Shown: positions 16,350 through 24,624, counted from the first letter of the stretch. The stretch: DNA of 42,986 nt from Microbacterium testaceum (GCF_001476285.1 NZ_LDRU01000054.1:1-42986); one strand, 5' to 3'. Notes: generated from the sequence alone by a model not told the origin. Translations and numbers: made by a program.

Positions 16350-17314
16350 GCGTCGACGACGATCGCCGCGTCGTGCGCCGCGCCGCCCTGCGGGTCGGCA
16401 CGCTCGTCGCGGGAGCCTCGGCGGTCGCGATCGCCGTGGGAGTCGGCATCCTGGTCATCGTTCTGATCGCGCAGGCCCGCACCGAGGGCGGGGGTCGGCA
16501 CGGCCCGGGTGGCGCGCCCCTGGGCGATCGGTTCGTCGTCGACCTCGATGACGTGCTGCCCTGGGTGGTCGGCCTGGGTCTGGTCGGCGTCGTGGTGCTC
16601 GGTCTCGTGGGATGGGCCGCGGCCCGCTGGTCGGTGCGTCCGCTGGACGAGGCTCTTCGTCGGCAGCGCGCGTTCGTCTCGGACGCGAGCCACGAGCTGC
16701 GCACGCCCCTGACCGCGCTGACCAGCCGCATCCAGATCGTGCAGCGACGCCTACGGCGCGGCGAATCGCCCGATGACTCCCTCGACCAGCTGCGGCGCGA
16801 CGCGCAGATCATGGACGACGTGCTGGCCGACATGCTCCTGACCGCCGAAGGCGATGTCCGCACGGGCACCGCGCGAGTCGACGACAGCGTGCGGGTGGCG
16901 ACCGCGACCCTCGCCTCTCTCGCCGCCGAGGCCGGAGTGCGTCTGCAGCCGACGCGGCTGACCGACGCGACCGTCGCGGTGCCCGCGGTCACCGTGGTGC
17001 GCATGTGCACCGCCCTGCTCGACAATGCCATCGGGCACGCGCCGGTGGACTCCGAGGTGACGATCAGCGCCGATGCCGATGAGCACGACGTCGTCGTCCG
17101 CGTGGAGGACGAAGGCAGCGGCATCCGGGATGACGATCTGCCCCGCATCTTCGAACGGTTCGCCCGTGGGGCCGAGTCGGGTCGGCGGCGCGGCTTCGGG
17201 CTCGGACTCTCCCTGGTTCGCGAGGCGGCGACCCGGTACGGCGGGAGCGTCGAGGTCGAGCGCACCTCGCCGTCGGGAACGGTGTTCGCCCTGCGCCTGC
17301 CCCGCGCCCGCTGA
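16346..17314 (+). CDS. Sensor histidine kinase
   Basis: A 322-residue membrane histidine kinase, partner of the upstream regulator (GTGA overlap). Two hydrophobic segments (about 15-40 and 71-92) enclose a short extracytoplasmic loop of about 30 residues rich in Gly/Arg/His, too small for a folded sensor domain, so sensing may be in the membrane or through a partner. No clear HAMP domain is seen before the H-box SDASHELRTPLTAL. The ATPase domain has LLDNAIGHAP (N box), EDEGSGI (G1), FERFARG and GFGLGLSLV (G2). It converges with apbE, 37 bases away. Confidence 0.92.
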   Translation: MSVDDDRRVVRRAALRVGTLVAGASAVAIAVGVGILVIVLIAQARTEGGGRHGPGGAPLGDRFVVDLDDVLPWVVGLGLVGVVVLGLVGWAAARWSVRPLDEALRRQRAFVSDASHELRTPLTALTSRIQIVQRRLRRGESPDDSLDQLRRDAQIMDDVLADMLLTAEGDVRTGTARVDDSVRVATATLASLAAEAGVRLQPTRLTDATVAVPAVTVVRMCTALLDNAIGHAPVDSEVTISADADEHDVVVRVEDEGSGIRDDDLPRIFERFARGAESGRRRGFGLGLSLVREAATRYGGSVEVERTSPSGTVFALRLPRAR

Positions 17315-17351
17315 GGGCGTCGGGCTCAACGTCGCCCACGCGCGCACCGAC

Positions 17352-18137
17352 TCAGTCGAGCAGCGCGTCCCGGAACGCCGACACCTCCATCCGACCGGCG
17401 AAGCGCCGGGTGCGTCCGTGCTCCCAGACGAGACCGGATGCCACGGGTGCGACCGGCATCCAGTCGAGATCGTCGATCCCGGCGATGGCCGCCACGGTCG
17501 CCCATGCATCGGCGGTGGTGAGGTCGTCGGCGATGACCGTCGCACTCACGGGACCGGAGAGATGCACGCCCGTGCGCGGGTCGATGAGGTGGGCGCCGCG
17601 CTCGGACGTCCCCGAGGTGGCCACGGCCCCGTCGACGAATCGGACGGTGGCCAGCAGCTCGCCCTCGTGGGTCGGGTGCGCGACGCCGATGCGCCAGACG
17701 TGGTCGCTCGTCGGAGCGGTGCGCAGACGCATGTCACCGCCCACGTTGACGCCGACGGCCTCGATCCCGCCGCGGGCGAGGAGATCGTCGAAGGCCCGGG
17801 CCGCGGCATCCGTCGACCATCCCTTGACGATGCCGGTCGGGTCGAACCAACCGCGCCAGTGCGCGTCGAAGCGCCCGCCGCTGCGCTCGCGCAGATCACG
17901 ACACAGCTCCGCCACCTCGGTCACCCGCGGATCGAGGTCGCCGAGCTCGAGGGCGTCGTCGCGCAACCGCGAGATGTCGGAGTCGTCGCGGTAGGTCGAG
18001 AACACCCGCTCGTCGTCGCGAAGACGCGCCACGCACGCGGCGATCGCGTGCTCCACGGCCACGGTGCGCTCGCCGAGGACGGTGATCGAGGCGACGGTCC
18101 CCATCACGGGCTCGACGACCGTGAACGCGCCGGTCAT
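17352..18137 (-). CDS. apbE: FAD:protein FMN transferase (ApbE)
   Basis: A 261-residue ApbE, which uses FAD and Mg to attach FMN covalently to a Thr/Ser of target proteins. Family motifs: PVMGTVASI at the N-terminus, DPTGIVKGW, VNVGGDM, ATSGTSERGAHLIDPRTG and the late metal-binding TTADAWATVA. The protein begins directly with the domain, and no signal peptide or lipobox is visible, so it should be cytoplasmic, whereas many characterised ApbE proteins are exported lipoproteins. Its ATG overlaps the stop of the FMN-binding protein gene (ATGA), which identifies the likely substrate. Confidence 0.93.
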   Translation of the reverse strand: MTGAFTVVEPVMGTVASITVLGERTVAVEHAIAACVARLRDDERVFSTYRDDSDISRLRDDALELGDLDPRVTEVAELCRDLRERSGGRFDAHWRGWFDPTGIVKGWSTDAAARAFDDLLARGGIEAVGVNVGGDMRLRTAPTSDHVWRIGVAHPTHEGELLATVRFVDGAVATSGTSERGAHLIDPRTGVHLSGPVSATVIADDLTTADAWATVAAIAGIDDLDWMPVAPVASGLVWEHGRTRRFAGRMEVSAFRDALLD

Positions 18138-18688
18138 GCGCGGGCCCGGTCGAGCGCGGACTGCAGGGAGGTGCGGTACCCGGTGCTCGTGTACGTGGCG
18201 CCCGAGACCATGTCGACCTGGGCGCTCTGCGCCTGCACGGTCTCTTTCACGAGGATCGGCAGCGCGCGCGAGTTGATCTGCTGGTCGCGTCCGTTCTCAG
18301 AGGGGTACTGCGGCACCTGGACGTCGGTGATCGCCCCTCCCGACACGGTGATCTGCACCTGCACGGGACCGAAGCGCGTGCTGGCCGTCTGACCGGTGTA
18401 CGTGCCATCGGCGAGGCCGCTCGACGACGTCTGCGCGGTCGACCCCGACGACCCGCTCGATCCGGAAGACCCGCTCGACCCGGAAGACCCGCTCGCGGCG
18501 GAGCCGGATGCCGAGGGGCTCGGCTTGGCCGTCGTGGTTCCCGTGGCTGCGTTCGCGCCGGAGGTCACCCCCGTGGAGGAGGTCTCCGCGAGAGCGCTCG
18601 CCGACTCGGAGACCAGCGAGGTGCGGTAGCTGAACAACAGGACGAGGCCGGTGACGGTCGCCATGAGGGCGTAGACGATCTTCTTCAT
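18134..18688 (-). CDS. Membrane-anchored FMN-binding domain protein
   Basis: A 184-residue electron carrier. One N-terminal hydrophobic helix (about 3-22, MKKIVYALMATVTGL) anchors it. A Ser/Gly/Thr/Ala linker (about 30-90) holds a run of Gly-Ser-Ser repeats. The C-terminal FMN_bind domain (about 92-184) carries VSGATYTS, the flavinylation motif, with Thr165 as the expected FMN attachment site. GAGGAGA lies six bases before the ATG. It lies between the reductase gene and apbE. It probably passes electrons from the reductase to an acceptor outside the membrane. Confidence 0.9.
   Translation of the reverse strand: MKKIVYALMATVTGLVLLFSYRTSLVSESASALAETSSTGVTSGANAATGTTTAKPSPSASGSAASGSSGSSGSSGSSGSSGSTAQTSSSGLADGTYTGQTASTRFGPVQVQITVSGGAITDVQVPQYPSENGRDQQINSRALPILVKETVQAQSAQVDMVSGATYTSTGYRTSLQSALDRARA
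18450..18495 (-). repeat. 18-base tandem repeat encoding a Gly-Ser-Ser linker
   Basis: Two near-perfect 18-base units (18450-18467, 18468-18485; one C/T difference) and a partial third encode the Gly-Ser-Ser run in the FMN-binding protein linker. Copy number could change by slippage and alter linker length. Confidence 0.7.
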
Positions 18689-18699
18689 GAGCGGTCTCC

Positions 18700-20130
18700 T
18701 CAGACGGTGAAGGCTTCGAGGTGGATGCGGTCGGCGGCGACGCCGGCGCGGCGGAGGTCTGCGCGCACGGCATCCATCCAGGTCGGGGGTCCGCAGAGGA
18801 ACACGTCGGTGTCCGCGGGTCGCGGCGACACGTAGCGGACGAGATCGGCACCCGCCCATCGCGCGTGCGAGGCCGGCAGCCACGACGAGGTCGTGTGGGC
18901 GCGGGGGCCGGGAAGAGGCGCGTGGCGCAGCCCCCGCTCCCGCACGAGGCGGTCGATGGCATCGGTGCGCAGGGCGTCGGCGGCCGTGTGGTCGCGGACG
19001 AGGAGCGTCGCGCCGCCCGGCTGCCAGTCGGCCTCGTCCAGGATCGCGACGAGGGGCGCCACTCCCGCACCGGCACCGATCATCAGCAGGTGTCCGCCGC
19101 GACGCTCATCGGCTGTCATCGTGCCGTAGGGACCCTCGACGAGAACCCGCGTGCCCGGGCGCAGAGCAGCGAGTCGGTGGGTGCCGTCGCCCACGAAGCG
19201 AGCCGAGATCACGAGTTCTCCACCCGACGGGTCCGCGGCGAGCGAGAAGGGGTGTCCACGCGACCAGCCCGGACCGTCCAGGAAGCGCCAGACGAAGAAC
19301 TGCCCGCCGCGTGCCTTCAGCGCATCGATTCGGCGTCCGGTCATGCGCACCGAGACGCCGCTGCGGCCATCGGGCTCGACGGCACTGACCCGGATGCCAT
19401 GGCGAAGCGACCGCGCGAGCGGAACCCCGAGCCGGAACACGATCACCGCGGCCATCGTCACCGCCCACATGGCCCACCAATACACCGTGGCCGAGCGGGA
19501 GACGATGAAGTCGGCGCCGGTCCACAGCATGTGCGGGACAGCGAGGCCCACCCCGAGATAGCCGTAGAGGTGGAGGAGGTGCCACGACTCGTATCGGAGT
19601 CGTTTTCGGGCCTTGCGCACCGAGGTCACCACGACGAGCAGCAACAGCGCGGTACCCGCGGTCGCCAGGAGCATTCCCGGGTAGTCCCAGATGAACTGCC
19701 ACGCCTGCTCGATCGGATTGACGTCCGCGGCGACCGCGTAGCCGAGGATCTGCAAGCCGATGTGCGCCGTGAACAGGGCGAACGACCAGAAGCCGACGAT
19801 CCGGTGCATGCGGGTGATGCCGTCGCGCCCGAACCCGCGCTCGAACAGCGGCACACGAGCCATGAGCAGCACCTGGTAGAAGAGGAGGTTCGCGGATGCC
19901 AGCCCCGCGGCGCGACCGAGGGCGTTGAGCGAGTCCGCTCCCCCGCCGAGCAACGACTGGATCTCTCCGCCCGCGATCCAGACGGCCACGACGATGAGAC
20001 TCGTCGCCCAGACGACGACGATCGCCGCGAGGTTCCAGAGCGATCGGGTGCGCGCCGCGCTCCGCGGGGAGGAGCGAGCGCGGCGCATGGCTGCCACGGG
20101 CGGGGCGGAGAGGGCGGGTGCTGCGGTCAT
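18700..20130 (-). CDS. Ferric-reductase-like membrane flavocytochrome
   Basis: A 476-residue protein with six membrane segments (about residues 30-205) and a cytoplasmic ferredoxin-NADP reductase-like module. Histidines in MHRIVGFWSFALFTAHIG and SWHLLHLYGYLGVGLAVPHM are placed to bind haem. The FAD site is GHPFSLAADPSG, and NAD(P) binding follows in IGAGAGVAPLVAIL and FLCGPPTWM. It should move electrons from cytoplasmic NAD(P)H across the membrane. It is the first gene of the cassette, 11 bases before the FMN-binding protein, its likely acceptor. CATCGT lies six bases before the ATG, so it may be leaderless. Confidence 0.9.
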   Translation of the reverse strand: MTAAPALSAPPVAAMRRARSSPRSAARTRSLWNLAAIVVVWATSLIVVAVWIAGGEIQSLLGGGADSLNALGRAAGLASANLLFYQVLLMARVPLFERGFGRDGITRMHRIVGFWSFALFTAHIGLQILGYAVAADVNPIEQAWQFIWDYPGMLLATAGTALLLLVVVTSVRKARKRLRYESWHLLHLYGYLGVGLAVPHMLWTGADFIVSRSATVYWWAMWAVTMAAVIVFRLGVPLARSLRHGIRVSAVEPDGRSGVSVRMTGRRIDALKARGGQFFVWRFLDGPGWSRGHPFSLAADPSGGELVISARFVGDGTHRLAALRPGTRVLVEGPYGTMTADERRGGHLLMIGAGAGVAPLVAILDEADWQPGGATLLVRDHTAADALRTDAIDRLVRERGLRHAPLPGPRAHTTSSWLPASHARWAGADLVRYVSPRPADTDVFLCGPPTWMDAVRADLRRAGVAADRIHLEAFTV

Positions 20131-20234
20131 GCCCTCACGATGCCCAGGCGCTCCCCAGACGGCTCCAAGAAAACCGCGTGGTGGTCACCTCCATGGTCGA
20201 TCCAAAGGAAAGACCAAGCTTTTTCGGCCCGCGG

Positions 20235-21062
20235 TCAGTCGTCGACACCCGCCAGCACGGCGCTGCGCTCCCAGAGCGCCTTCGCGACCGCCGGATCGTC
20301 CGCGAGACGGTTGGTCCGCGCCGGCTTGTTGTTCGCGTAGAACCCGCCCGGTTGCCAGTCGACCCCGGGCTTGCCCAGGGCGAGCCAGGTGAGCCGTGCA
20401 CCGCCGACCGCGGTCGAGGTCATCAGACGCTGAGCGAGCGGGCCGCCGTACAGGAACTTCCACGGCCCGTCGCTCGTCGATCCGAAGTTCGAGGCGATCA
20501 CGCCGGGGTGGAAGGCCACCGCGGACAGCCCCCGATCGCCGAAGCGTCGGTTGAGCTCCTTCGTGAAGAGAACGTTCGCGAGCTTCGCGTTGCCGTAGGC
20601 CGTCGTCGAGGAGAAGTGATTCGCTCCCTGCAGATCGTTCAGATCGAAGCGCGGGAAGAGCTTGGCCGCGGCGCTCGAGGTCTGGATCACCGAGGCGCCG
20701 GATTCGATGAGGCGCTCCCGCAGCAGGTTCGTGAGCAGGAACGGAGCGAGGTGGTTCACCTGGAACGTCGTCTCGTACCCGTCGGCCGTGAGGGTACGCC
20801 GGCCGAACACTCCCCCGGCGTTGTTCGCCAGCACGTCGATGCGCGGGTATCGCTCGAGAAGGGATGCCGCGAGCTCCCGCACCTGCGACAGGTCGGTGAA
20901 GTCCGCGACGAAGGAATCGACACCGAGAGTCCGCGCGACCCGGGCGGTCTTCTCGGGATTGCGGCCGACGACCACCACCTCTTCGCCGAGATCGTTCAGC
21001 TGCTTCGCCGACGCGGCACCGATGCCGTCGCTGGCGCCGGTGATGACGATGGTGCGGGTCAT
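20235..21062 (-). CDS. Short-chain dehydrogenase/reductase
   Basis: A 275-residue SDR oxidoreductase. N-terminal TGASDGIG binds the NAD(P) dinucleotide; NNAGG follows, and the catalytic set is Ser in IQTSSAAA with YGNAK (Tyr and Lys). Its later HPGVIASNF resembles retinol-dehydrogenase/WWOX-like SDRs. VVVVGRNPEK after the second strand has an Arg that suggests NADPH preference. GGAGG precedes the ATG at 21062. It stands alone on its strand, and the substrate cannot be read from the sequence. Confidence 0.92.
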   Translation of the reverse strand: MTRTIVITGASDGIGAASAKQLNDLGEEVVVVGRNPEKTARVARTLGVDSFVADFTDLSQVRELAASLLERYPRIDVLANNAGGVFGRRTLTADGYETTFQVNHLAPFLLTNLLRERLIESGASVIQTSSAAAKLFPRFDLNDLQGANHFSSTTAYGNAKLANVLFTKELNRRFGDRGLSAVAFHPGVIASNFGSTSDGPWKFLYGGPLAQRLMTSTAVGGARLTWLALGKPGVDWQPGGFYANNKPARTNRLADDPAVAKALWERSAVLAGVDD

Positions 21063-21250
21063 GCGTACCTCCTGGTCGATGAGCTGAACGCTAATGCGCA
21101 CGCCGATGAGAACAGCGGGGCTTGCCCTCGGCATCCGGGACTCCTGAGAACTCACAGCCCGCTCCCAGCCCCGCGGGACCAAAAAGCGCGGGCGCCGCGT
21201 TCTCTCCTGTGACGCCCGCTTCGGAGTGTCGAGACGAGAGGATACGAACC

Positions 21251-21706
21251 GTGAGCACGGAGTACCGGAAGACGTCGGAGGCGCTGGGCCGCCTCACCGA
21301 CCGCCAGTTCGCCGTCACGCAGGACGACGCCACCGAGCCGCCGTTCCGCAACGAGTACTGGGACAACCACGAGGACGGCATCTACGTCGATGTCGTATCA
21401 GGACAGCCGCTGTTCTCCTCGACCGACAAGTTCGAGAGCGGCTCGGGCTGGCCGAGCTTCACCAAGCCGATCGACGATGCCGCCGTCGTGACCAAGACGG
21501 ATCGGAGTCTGTGGATGACGCGCACCGAGGTGCGCTCGGCGGGGGCCGACAGCCACCTGGGCCACCTCTTCGACGACGGCCCTCGACAGGCCGGCGGGCT
21601 GAGATACTGCATGAACTCGGCCGCCCTCCGATTCGTGCCCGTCGCCGAGCTCGAGGCGCAGGGATACGGCGCCTACCGTGCGCTGTTCCCGGGGAGCCGC
21701 GCCTGA
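21251..21706 (+). CDS. msrB: Peptide-methionine (R)-S-oxide reductase
   Basis: Reduces methionine-R-sulfoxide in proteins. The 151-residue protein has [23 protein letters not shown] and catalytic [13 protein letters not shown] with Cys120. Both zinc-binding CxxC pairs of classical MsrB are absent ([13 protein letters not shown] and [10 protein letters not shown] where cysteines would lie), so this is the zinc-free subtype. GTG at 21251 has AGAGGA upstream. It is followed directly by msrA. Confidence 0.95.
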   Translation: MSTEYRKTSEALGRLTDRQFAVTQDDATEPPFRNEYWDNHEDGIYVDVVSGQPLFSSTDKFESGSGWPSFTKPIDDAAVVTKTDRSLWMTRTEVRSAGADSHLGHLFDDGPRQAGGLRYCMNSAALRFVPVAELEAQGYGAYRALFPGSRA

Positions 21707-21747
21707 TGAACCTCTTCTCTTTCCGCAACCGCAAAAGGAGCCACACC

Positions 21748-22302
21748 ATGACCAGCGGACCCACCGACACCGGCGAGATCACCCGCCGCCCCGGCACCGA
21801 GACCGCCGTCCTCGCCGGCGGCTGCTTCTGGGGCGTCGAAGACCTGATCCGCCGTCAGCCCGGCGTGCTCGACACGCGCGTCGGCTACACCGGCGGACAG
21901 AACGACCACGCCACCTACCGCAACCACCCCGGTCACGCGGAGGCCGTCGAGATCGTCTTCGACCCGACCCGGACGTCGTACCGCGACATCCTGGCGTTCT
22001 TCTTCCAGATCCACGACCCTTCGACGCTGAACCGTCAGGGCAACGACATCGGCACGAGCTACCGCTCGGCCATCTTCCCGCTCTCCCCCGAGCAGGAGAA
22101 GGTCGCGCGCGACACGATCGCCGACGTCGACGCGTCCGGCATCTGGCCCGCCAAAGTCGTCACGACGATCGAGCCCGAGGCTCCCTTCTGGGAGGCCGAG
22201 CCCGAGCACCAGGACTACCTCGTGCGGATCCCGAACGGGTACACGTGCCACTTCGTGCGCCCCGGCTGGGTGCTGCCCAAGCGCGAGGAAGCCTCCGCGT
22301 AA
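21748..22302 (+). CDS. msrA: Peptide-methionine (S)-S-oxide reductase
   Basis: Reduces methionine-S-sulfoxide, complementing MsrB. The 184-residue protein has the catalytic GGCFWGVE motif (Cys26), [12 protein letters not shown] and [11 protein letters not shown] at 21748 is chosen because AAAAGGAG lies seven bases upstream. An in-frame ATG at 21706 overlaps the msrB stop (TGATG) and would add 14 residues; it may serve re-initiation. A strong terminator follows at 22311-22340. Confidence 0.95.
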   Translation: MTSGPTDTGEITRRPGTETAVLAGGCFWGVEDLIRRQPGVLDTRVGYTGGQNDHATYRNHPGHAEAVEIVFDPTRTSYRDILAFFFQIHDPSTLNRQGNDIGTSYRSAIFPLSPEQEKVARDTIADVDASGIWPAKVVTTIEPEAPFWEAEPEHQDYLVRIPNGYTCHFVRPGWVLPKREEASA

Positions 22303-22310
22303 GCGTTTCC

Positions 22311-22340
22311 GGGGCCCGGATGCCATGGCATCCGGGCCCT
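22311..22340. terminator. Bidirectional terminator between msrA and the ars operon
   Basis: A perfect 28-base palindrome (22312-22339) lies between convergent msrA and the acetyltransferase gene, whose stop is at 22343. Its central part is formed by GGATGCC and GGCATCC, the heptamer overrepresented in this window. A GU pair at the ends extends the stem. Confidence 0.8.
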
Positions 22341-22342
22341 TG

Positions 22343-22837
22343 TCATACCCGGTGGCTGCGCCTCTCGATGAGCACGGTGTCGCGCCAGCGGCCGGCCACG
22401 TCTCGACCGATCCGCTCGCGCGTTCCGACCGTGCGGAAGCCGTGGCGGGCGTGAAGAGCGAGCGACGCGGTGTTCTCAGGAAAGATCGACGCCTGGATCG
22501 TCCAGATACCGTCGGCCTCGGTCGAATCGATGACCGCGTCGAGCAGTGCATGCCCGATTCCCTGTCCTCGACCGTCGGCCTCGACATAGACGGAGTGCTC
22601 GACGACCCCGCGGTAGACCGGCCGTGACGACACGGCCGACACAGCCGCCCAGCCCGTGATTCGACCGTCGATGAGCGCGACGAAGCGGTGCGCGTCGAGC
22701 TTTCCCGTCGCGAAGTCGACCCAGGTCGCCGGGGGTGCCGCTTCGAACGTGGCGTGACCGGTCGCGATGCCCTCCGCGTAGATGCGATGCACCTCCGGCC
22801 AATCCGCCTCGGCCAACGGGCGCACCGTCGTGCTCAC
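22343..22837 (-). CDS. arsN1: GNAT acetyltransferase of the ArsN1/phosphinothricin type
   Basis: A 164-residue GNAT enzyme. Visible features: RPLAEADWPEVHRIYAEGI start, HSVYVEADGRGQGIGHALL acetyl-CoA loop and ENTASLALHARHGFRTVGTR, all typical of phosphinothricin N-acetyltransferase-like proteins. Its GTG overlaps the stop of the FAD protein in an ars operon. In that context this family is ArsN1, which N-acetylates the organoarsenical antibiotic arsinothricin. The symbol is inferred from context plus family; a phosphinothricin or amino-acid N-acetyltransferase is the alternative. Confidence 0.7.
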   Translation of the reverse strand: MSTTVRPLAEADWPEVHRIYAEGIATGHATFEAAPPATWVDFATGKLDAHRFVALIDGRITGWAAVSAVSSRPVYRGVVEHSVYVEADGRGQGIGHALLDAVIDSTEADGIWTIQASIFPENTASLALHARHGFRTVGTRERIGRDVAGRWRDTVLIERRSHRV

Positions 22838-24132
22838 GCGCAGCAGGACCCCGCGTCGGTCGTGCACACGCCCGTCTCGGGCAGCACGAGATCGACCTGC
22901 CGCGCCGCCACCCGGTCACCTGCGAGCTCGGCGGCTATCGATCGCACTTGCTCGTACCCGGTGAGCAGCAGGAATGTGGGCGCTCGACCGTACGACTTCA
23001 TGCCCGCGAGGTAGAAGTCGGGCTCGGGGTGGGTGAGCTCGGCGACGCCGTGCGGCGGCACCGACCCGCACGAGTGCACGTTCGGGTCGATGAGCGGGGC
23101 GAGGGCACGCGGCGCCTCCACGATCTCGTCGAGACCGAGGCGGATCTCGGCCAGCATCGACAGGTCGGGGCGAAATCCGGTGGCATTGACGATCACGTCC
23201 ACCGCGACCGCGAACGCCTCGCCTGCGCGTCGACCGCTCACGCGAACTCCGGCGTCGGACAGCCGAACATCATCGATCTCGAACGAGGCGATCTGCTCGA
23301 CACGGCCCGCGGTCACCAGGCCGTGGACCGCCGCACCGAGGCGCCCGCGGGCGGCGAGGTCGTCGGCCGCGTCGGCGGCGAGGCGCGCGGTTCCCTCGTT
23401 GCGGACAGCCCACGAAACGCGTGTCGTCGGCTCTTCCTCGGCGAGCGCGGCGAGGGCGATGAGGGTGTTGGCCGCCGAGTGGCCCGCGCCGACGACGAGC
23501 ACCCGACGACCGGCGAAGCGCGCGCGGTCCCGCCGCCCCACGTCGGGGAGCGCTGTCGTCACCCGATCGCCGAGGTCGCCCTCCGGGGCGAGGCCGGACG
23601 ACAGCAGTGAGCGCGGCGAGTTCGTCGTGCCCGAGGTGTCGATGACGGCCCGGGCCATGACATCCGTGGTCCCCTCCGCCGTGCGCAGTCGAAGGACGAA
23701 GGGGGCGGCCGCACGGCCGACCGAGCGCGTGCGGTCCATCCCCTGGCGGGAAACGGCCTCGACGCGCGCCCCGTATCGGAGGACGGATGCCAGGGCGGCG
23801 GTGCGAGCGAGCGGCTGGAGGTAGAGGTCGATCAGCTCGTCCCCGGTGGGCAGGCCCTCGGCATCCGGAGCGGTCCACCCCTCGGCCTCGAGCAGCCGCT
23901 GCGCTGCCGAGTCGACGACGTAGCGCCACGGCGAGAACAGTCGGGTGTGACCCCATTCGCGGACGGCCGCGCCGACGGTGTCGCCCGCCTCGAAGACGAC
24001 GACCGGGAGCCCGCGCTCGATGAGGTGGGAGGCCGCGGCGAGGCCGACCGGGCCCGCACCGATGACCGCGATCGGAAGGCCCGCGCGACGGTCGACCTCC
24101 GGCCGCGGCGGGACCGTGAGGGTGAGGCTCAC
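22834..24132 (-). CDS. arsO: FAD-dependent monooxygenase-like protein of ars operons
   Basis: A 432-residue flavoprotein of the flavin-containing monooxygenase/thioredoxin-reductase-like type. FAD-binding AVIGAGPVGLAAAS lies near residues 22-35; NAD(P)-binding VLVVGAGHSAAN is in the middle; VNATGFRPDL follows. The tail GVCTTDAGSCCA has three cysteines (423, 430, 431), suited to binding a trivalent arsenical or taking part in thiol redox. The ATG overlaps the arsC stop (ATGA) and the stop overlaps the acetyltransferase start. ArsO-like is a context-based name; the reaction is not established by sequence. Confidence 0.72.
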   Translation of the reverse strand: MSLTLTVPPRPEVDRRAGLPIAVIGAGPVGLAAASHLIERGLPVVVFEAGDTVGAAVREWGHTRLFSPWRYVVDSAAQRLLEAEGWTAPDAEGLPTGDELIDLYLQPLARTAALASVLRYGARVEAVSRQGMDRTRSVGRAAAPFVLRLRTAEGTTDVMARAVIDTSGTTNSPRSLLSSGLAPEGDLGDRVTTALPDVGRRDRARFAGRRVLVVGAGHSAANTLIALAALAEEEPTTRVSWAVRNEGTARLAADAADDLAARGRLGAAVHGLVTAGRVEQIASFEIDDVRLSDAGVRVSGRRAGEAFAVAVDVIVNATGFRPDLSMLAEIRLGLDEIVEAPRALAPLIDPNVHSCGSVPPHGVAELTHPEPDFYLAGMKSYGRAPTFLLLTGYEQVRSIAAELAGDRVAARQVDLVLPETGVCTTDAGSCCA

Positions 24133-24536
24133 GCCTCGACCCCCAGCTCACGCAGCAGCGTGGTGACACGCGCCTTGATGTCGTCGCGGATCGGGCGAAC
24201 GTCGTCGAGGCCCTTGCCCGCCGGATCGGTCAGTTCCCAGTCCTCGTAGCGCTTGCCGGGGAAGATCGGGCACGCGTCTCCGCAGCCCATCGTGATGACC
24301 GCGTCGGACGCACGCACGTCGTCGGTGAGCAGGAGCTGCGGCACTTCCGCGCTGATATCGATGCCCTCCTCAGCCATTGCCGCGACAGCCATCGGATTGA
24401 GGGCGTCACCTGGGGCGCTGCCACCGGAGAGCACGCGCACCCGCTCGCCCCCGAGGGCTCGGGCGTAGCCGGCGGCCATCTGCGAGCGCCCGGCATTGTG
24501 CACGCAGACGAAGAGGATCGTGGCGGTGTCGGACAT
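24129..24536 (-). CDS. arsC: Arsenate reductase, low-molecular-weight phosphatase type
   Basis: A 135-residue arsenate reductase with the P-loop CVHNAGRS (Cys11 to Arg17) that attacks arsenate, and the pair Cys85 and Cys89 in MGCGDACPIFPGK for the disulphide relay, so it is the thioredoxin- or mycothiol-coupled class rather than the glutaredoxin type. LTDPAGK is also conserved. AAGGA lies before the ATG. It is first in the operon, divergent from arsR. It makes arsenite, but no arsenite pump gene is present nearby. Confidence 0.93.
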   Translation of the reverse strand: MSDTATILFVCVHNAGRSQMAAGYARALGGERVRVLSGGSAPGDALNPMAVAAMAEEGIDISAEVPQLLLTDDVRASDAVITMGCGDACPIFPGKRYEDWELTDPAGKGLDDVRPIRDDIKARVTTLLRELGVEA

Positions 24537-24591
24537 TGCTTTTCCTTCGGGTCGGGACGAACGGGAACAGCATGACGCAGAACATCGACGC

Positions 24592-24607
24592 ACGTCAATA
24601 TTGACGT
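24592..24607. promoter_or_regulatory. ArsR operator palindrome
   Basis: ACGTCAATATTGACGT is a perfect 16-base palindrome in the 88-base gap between divergent arsC and arsR. It overlaps TTGACG (24601-24606), a good -35 element for arsR, followed after 17 bases by AATGAT as -10. Binding of ArsR here would block both promoters. Confidence 0.75.
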
Positions 24608-24624
24608 TCCTCGATATTCTGAGA

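Noticed and set aside
17315..17351. Hairpin between the convergent histidine kinase and apbE genes
   Set aside because: Only five-base arms (GGGCG/CGCCC) with a long loop; too weak to call.
20131..20234. Possible terminator between the reductase and SDR genes
   Set aside because: The region has AAAG/CTTT-type words but no stem long enough to support a terminator.
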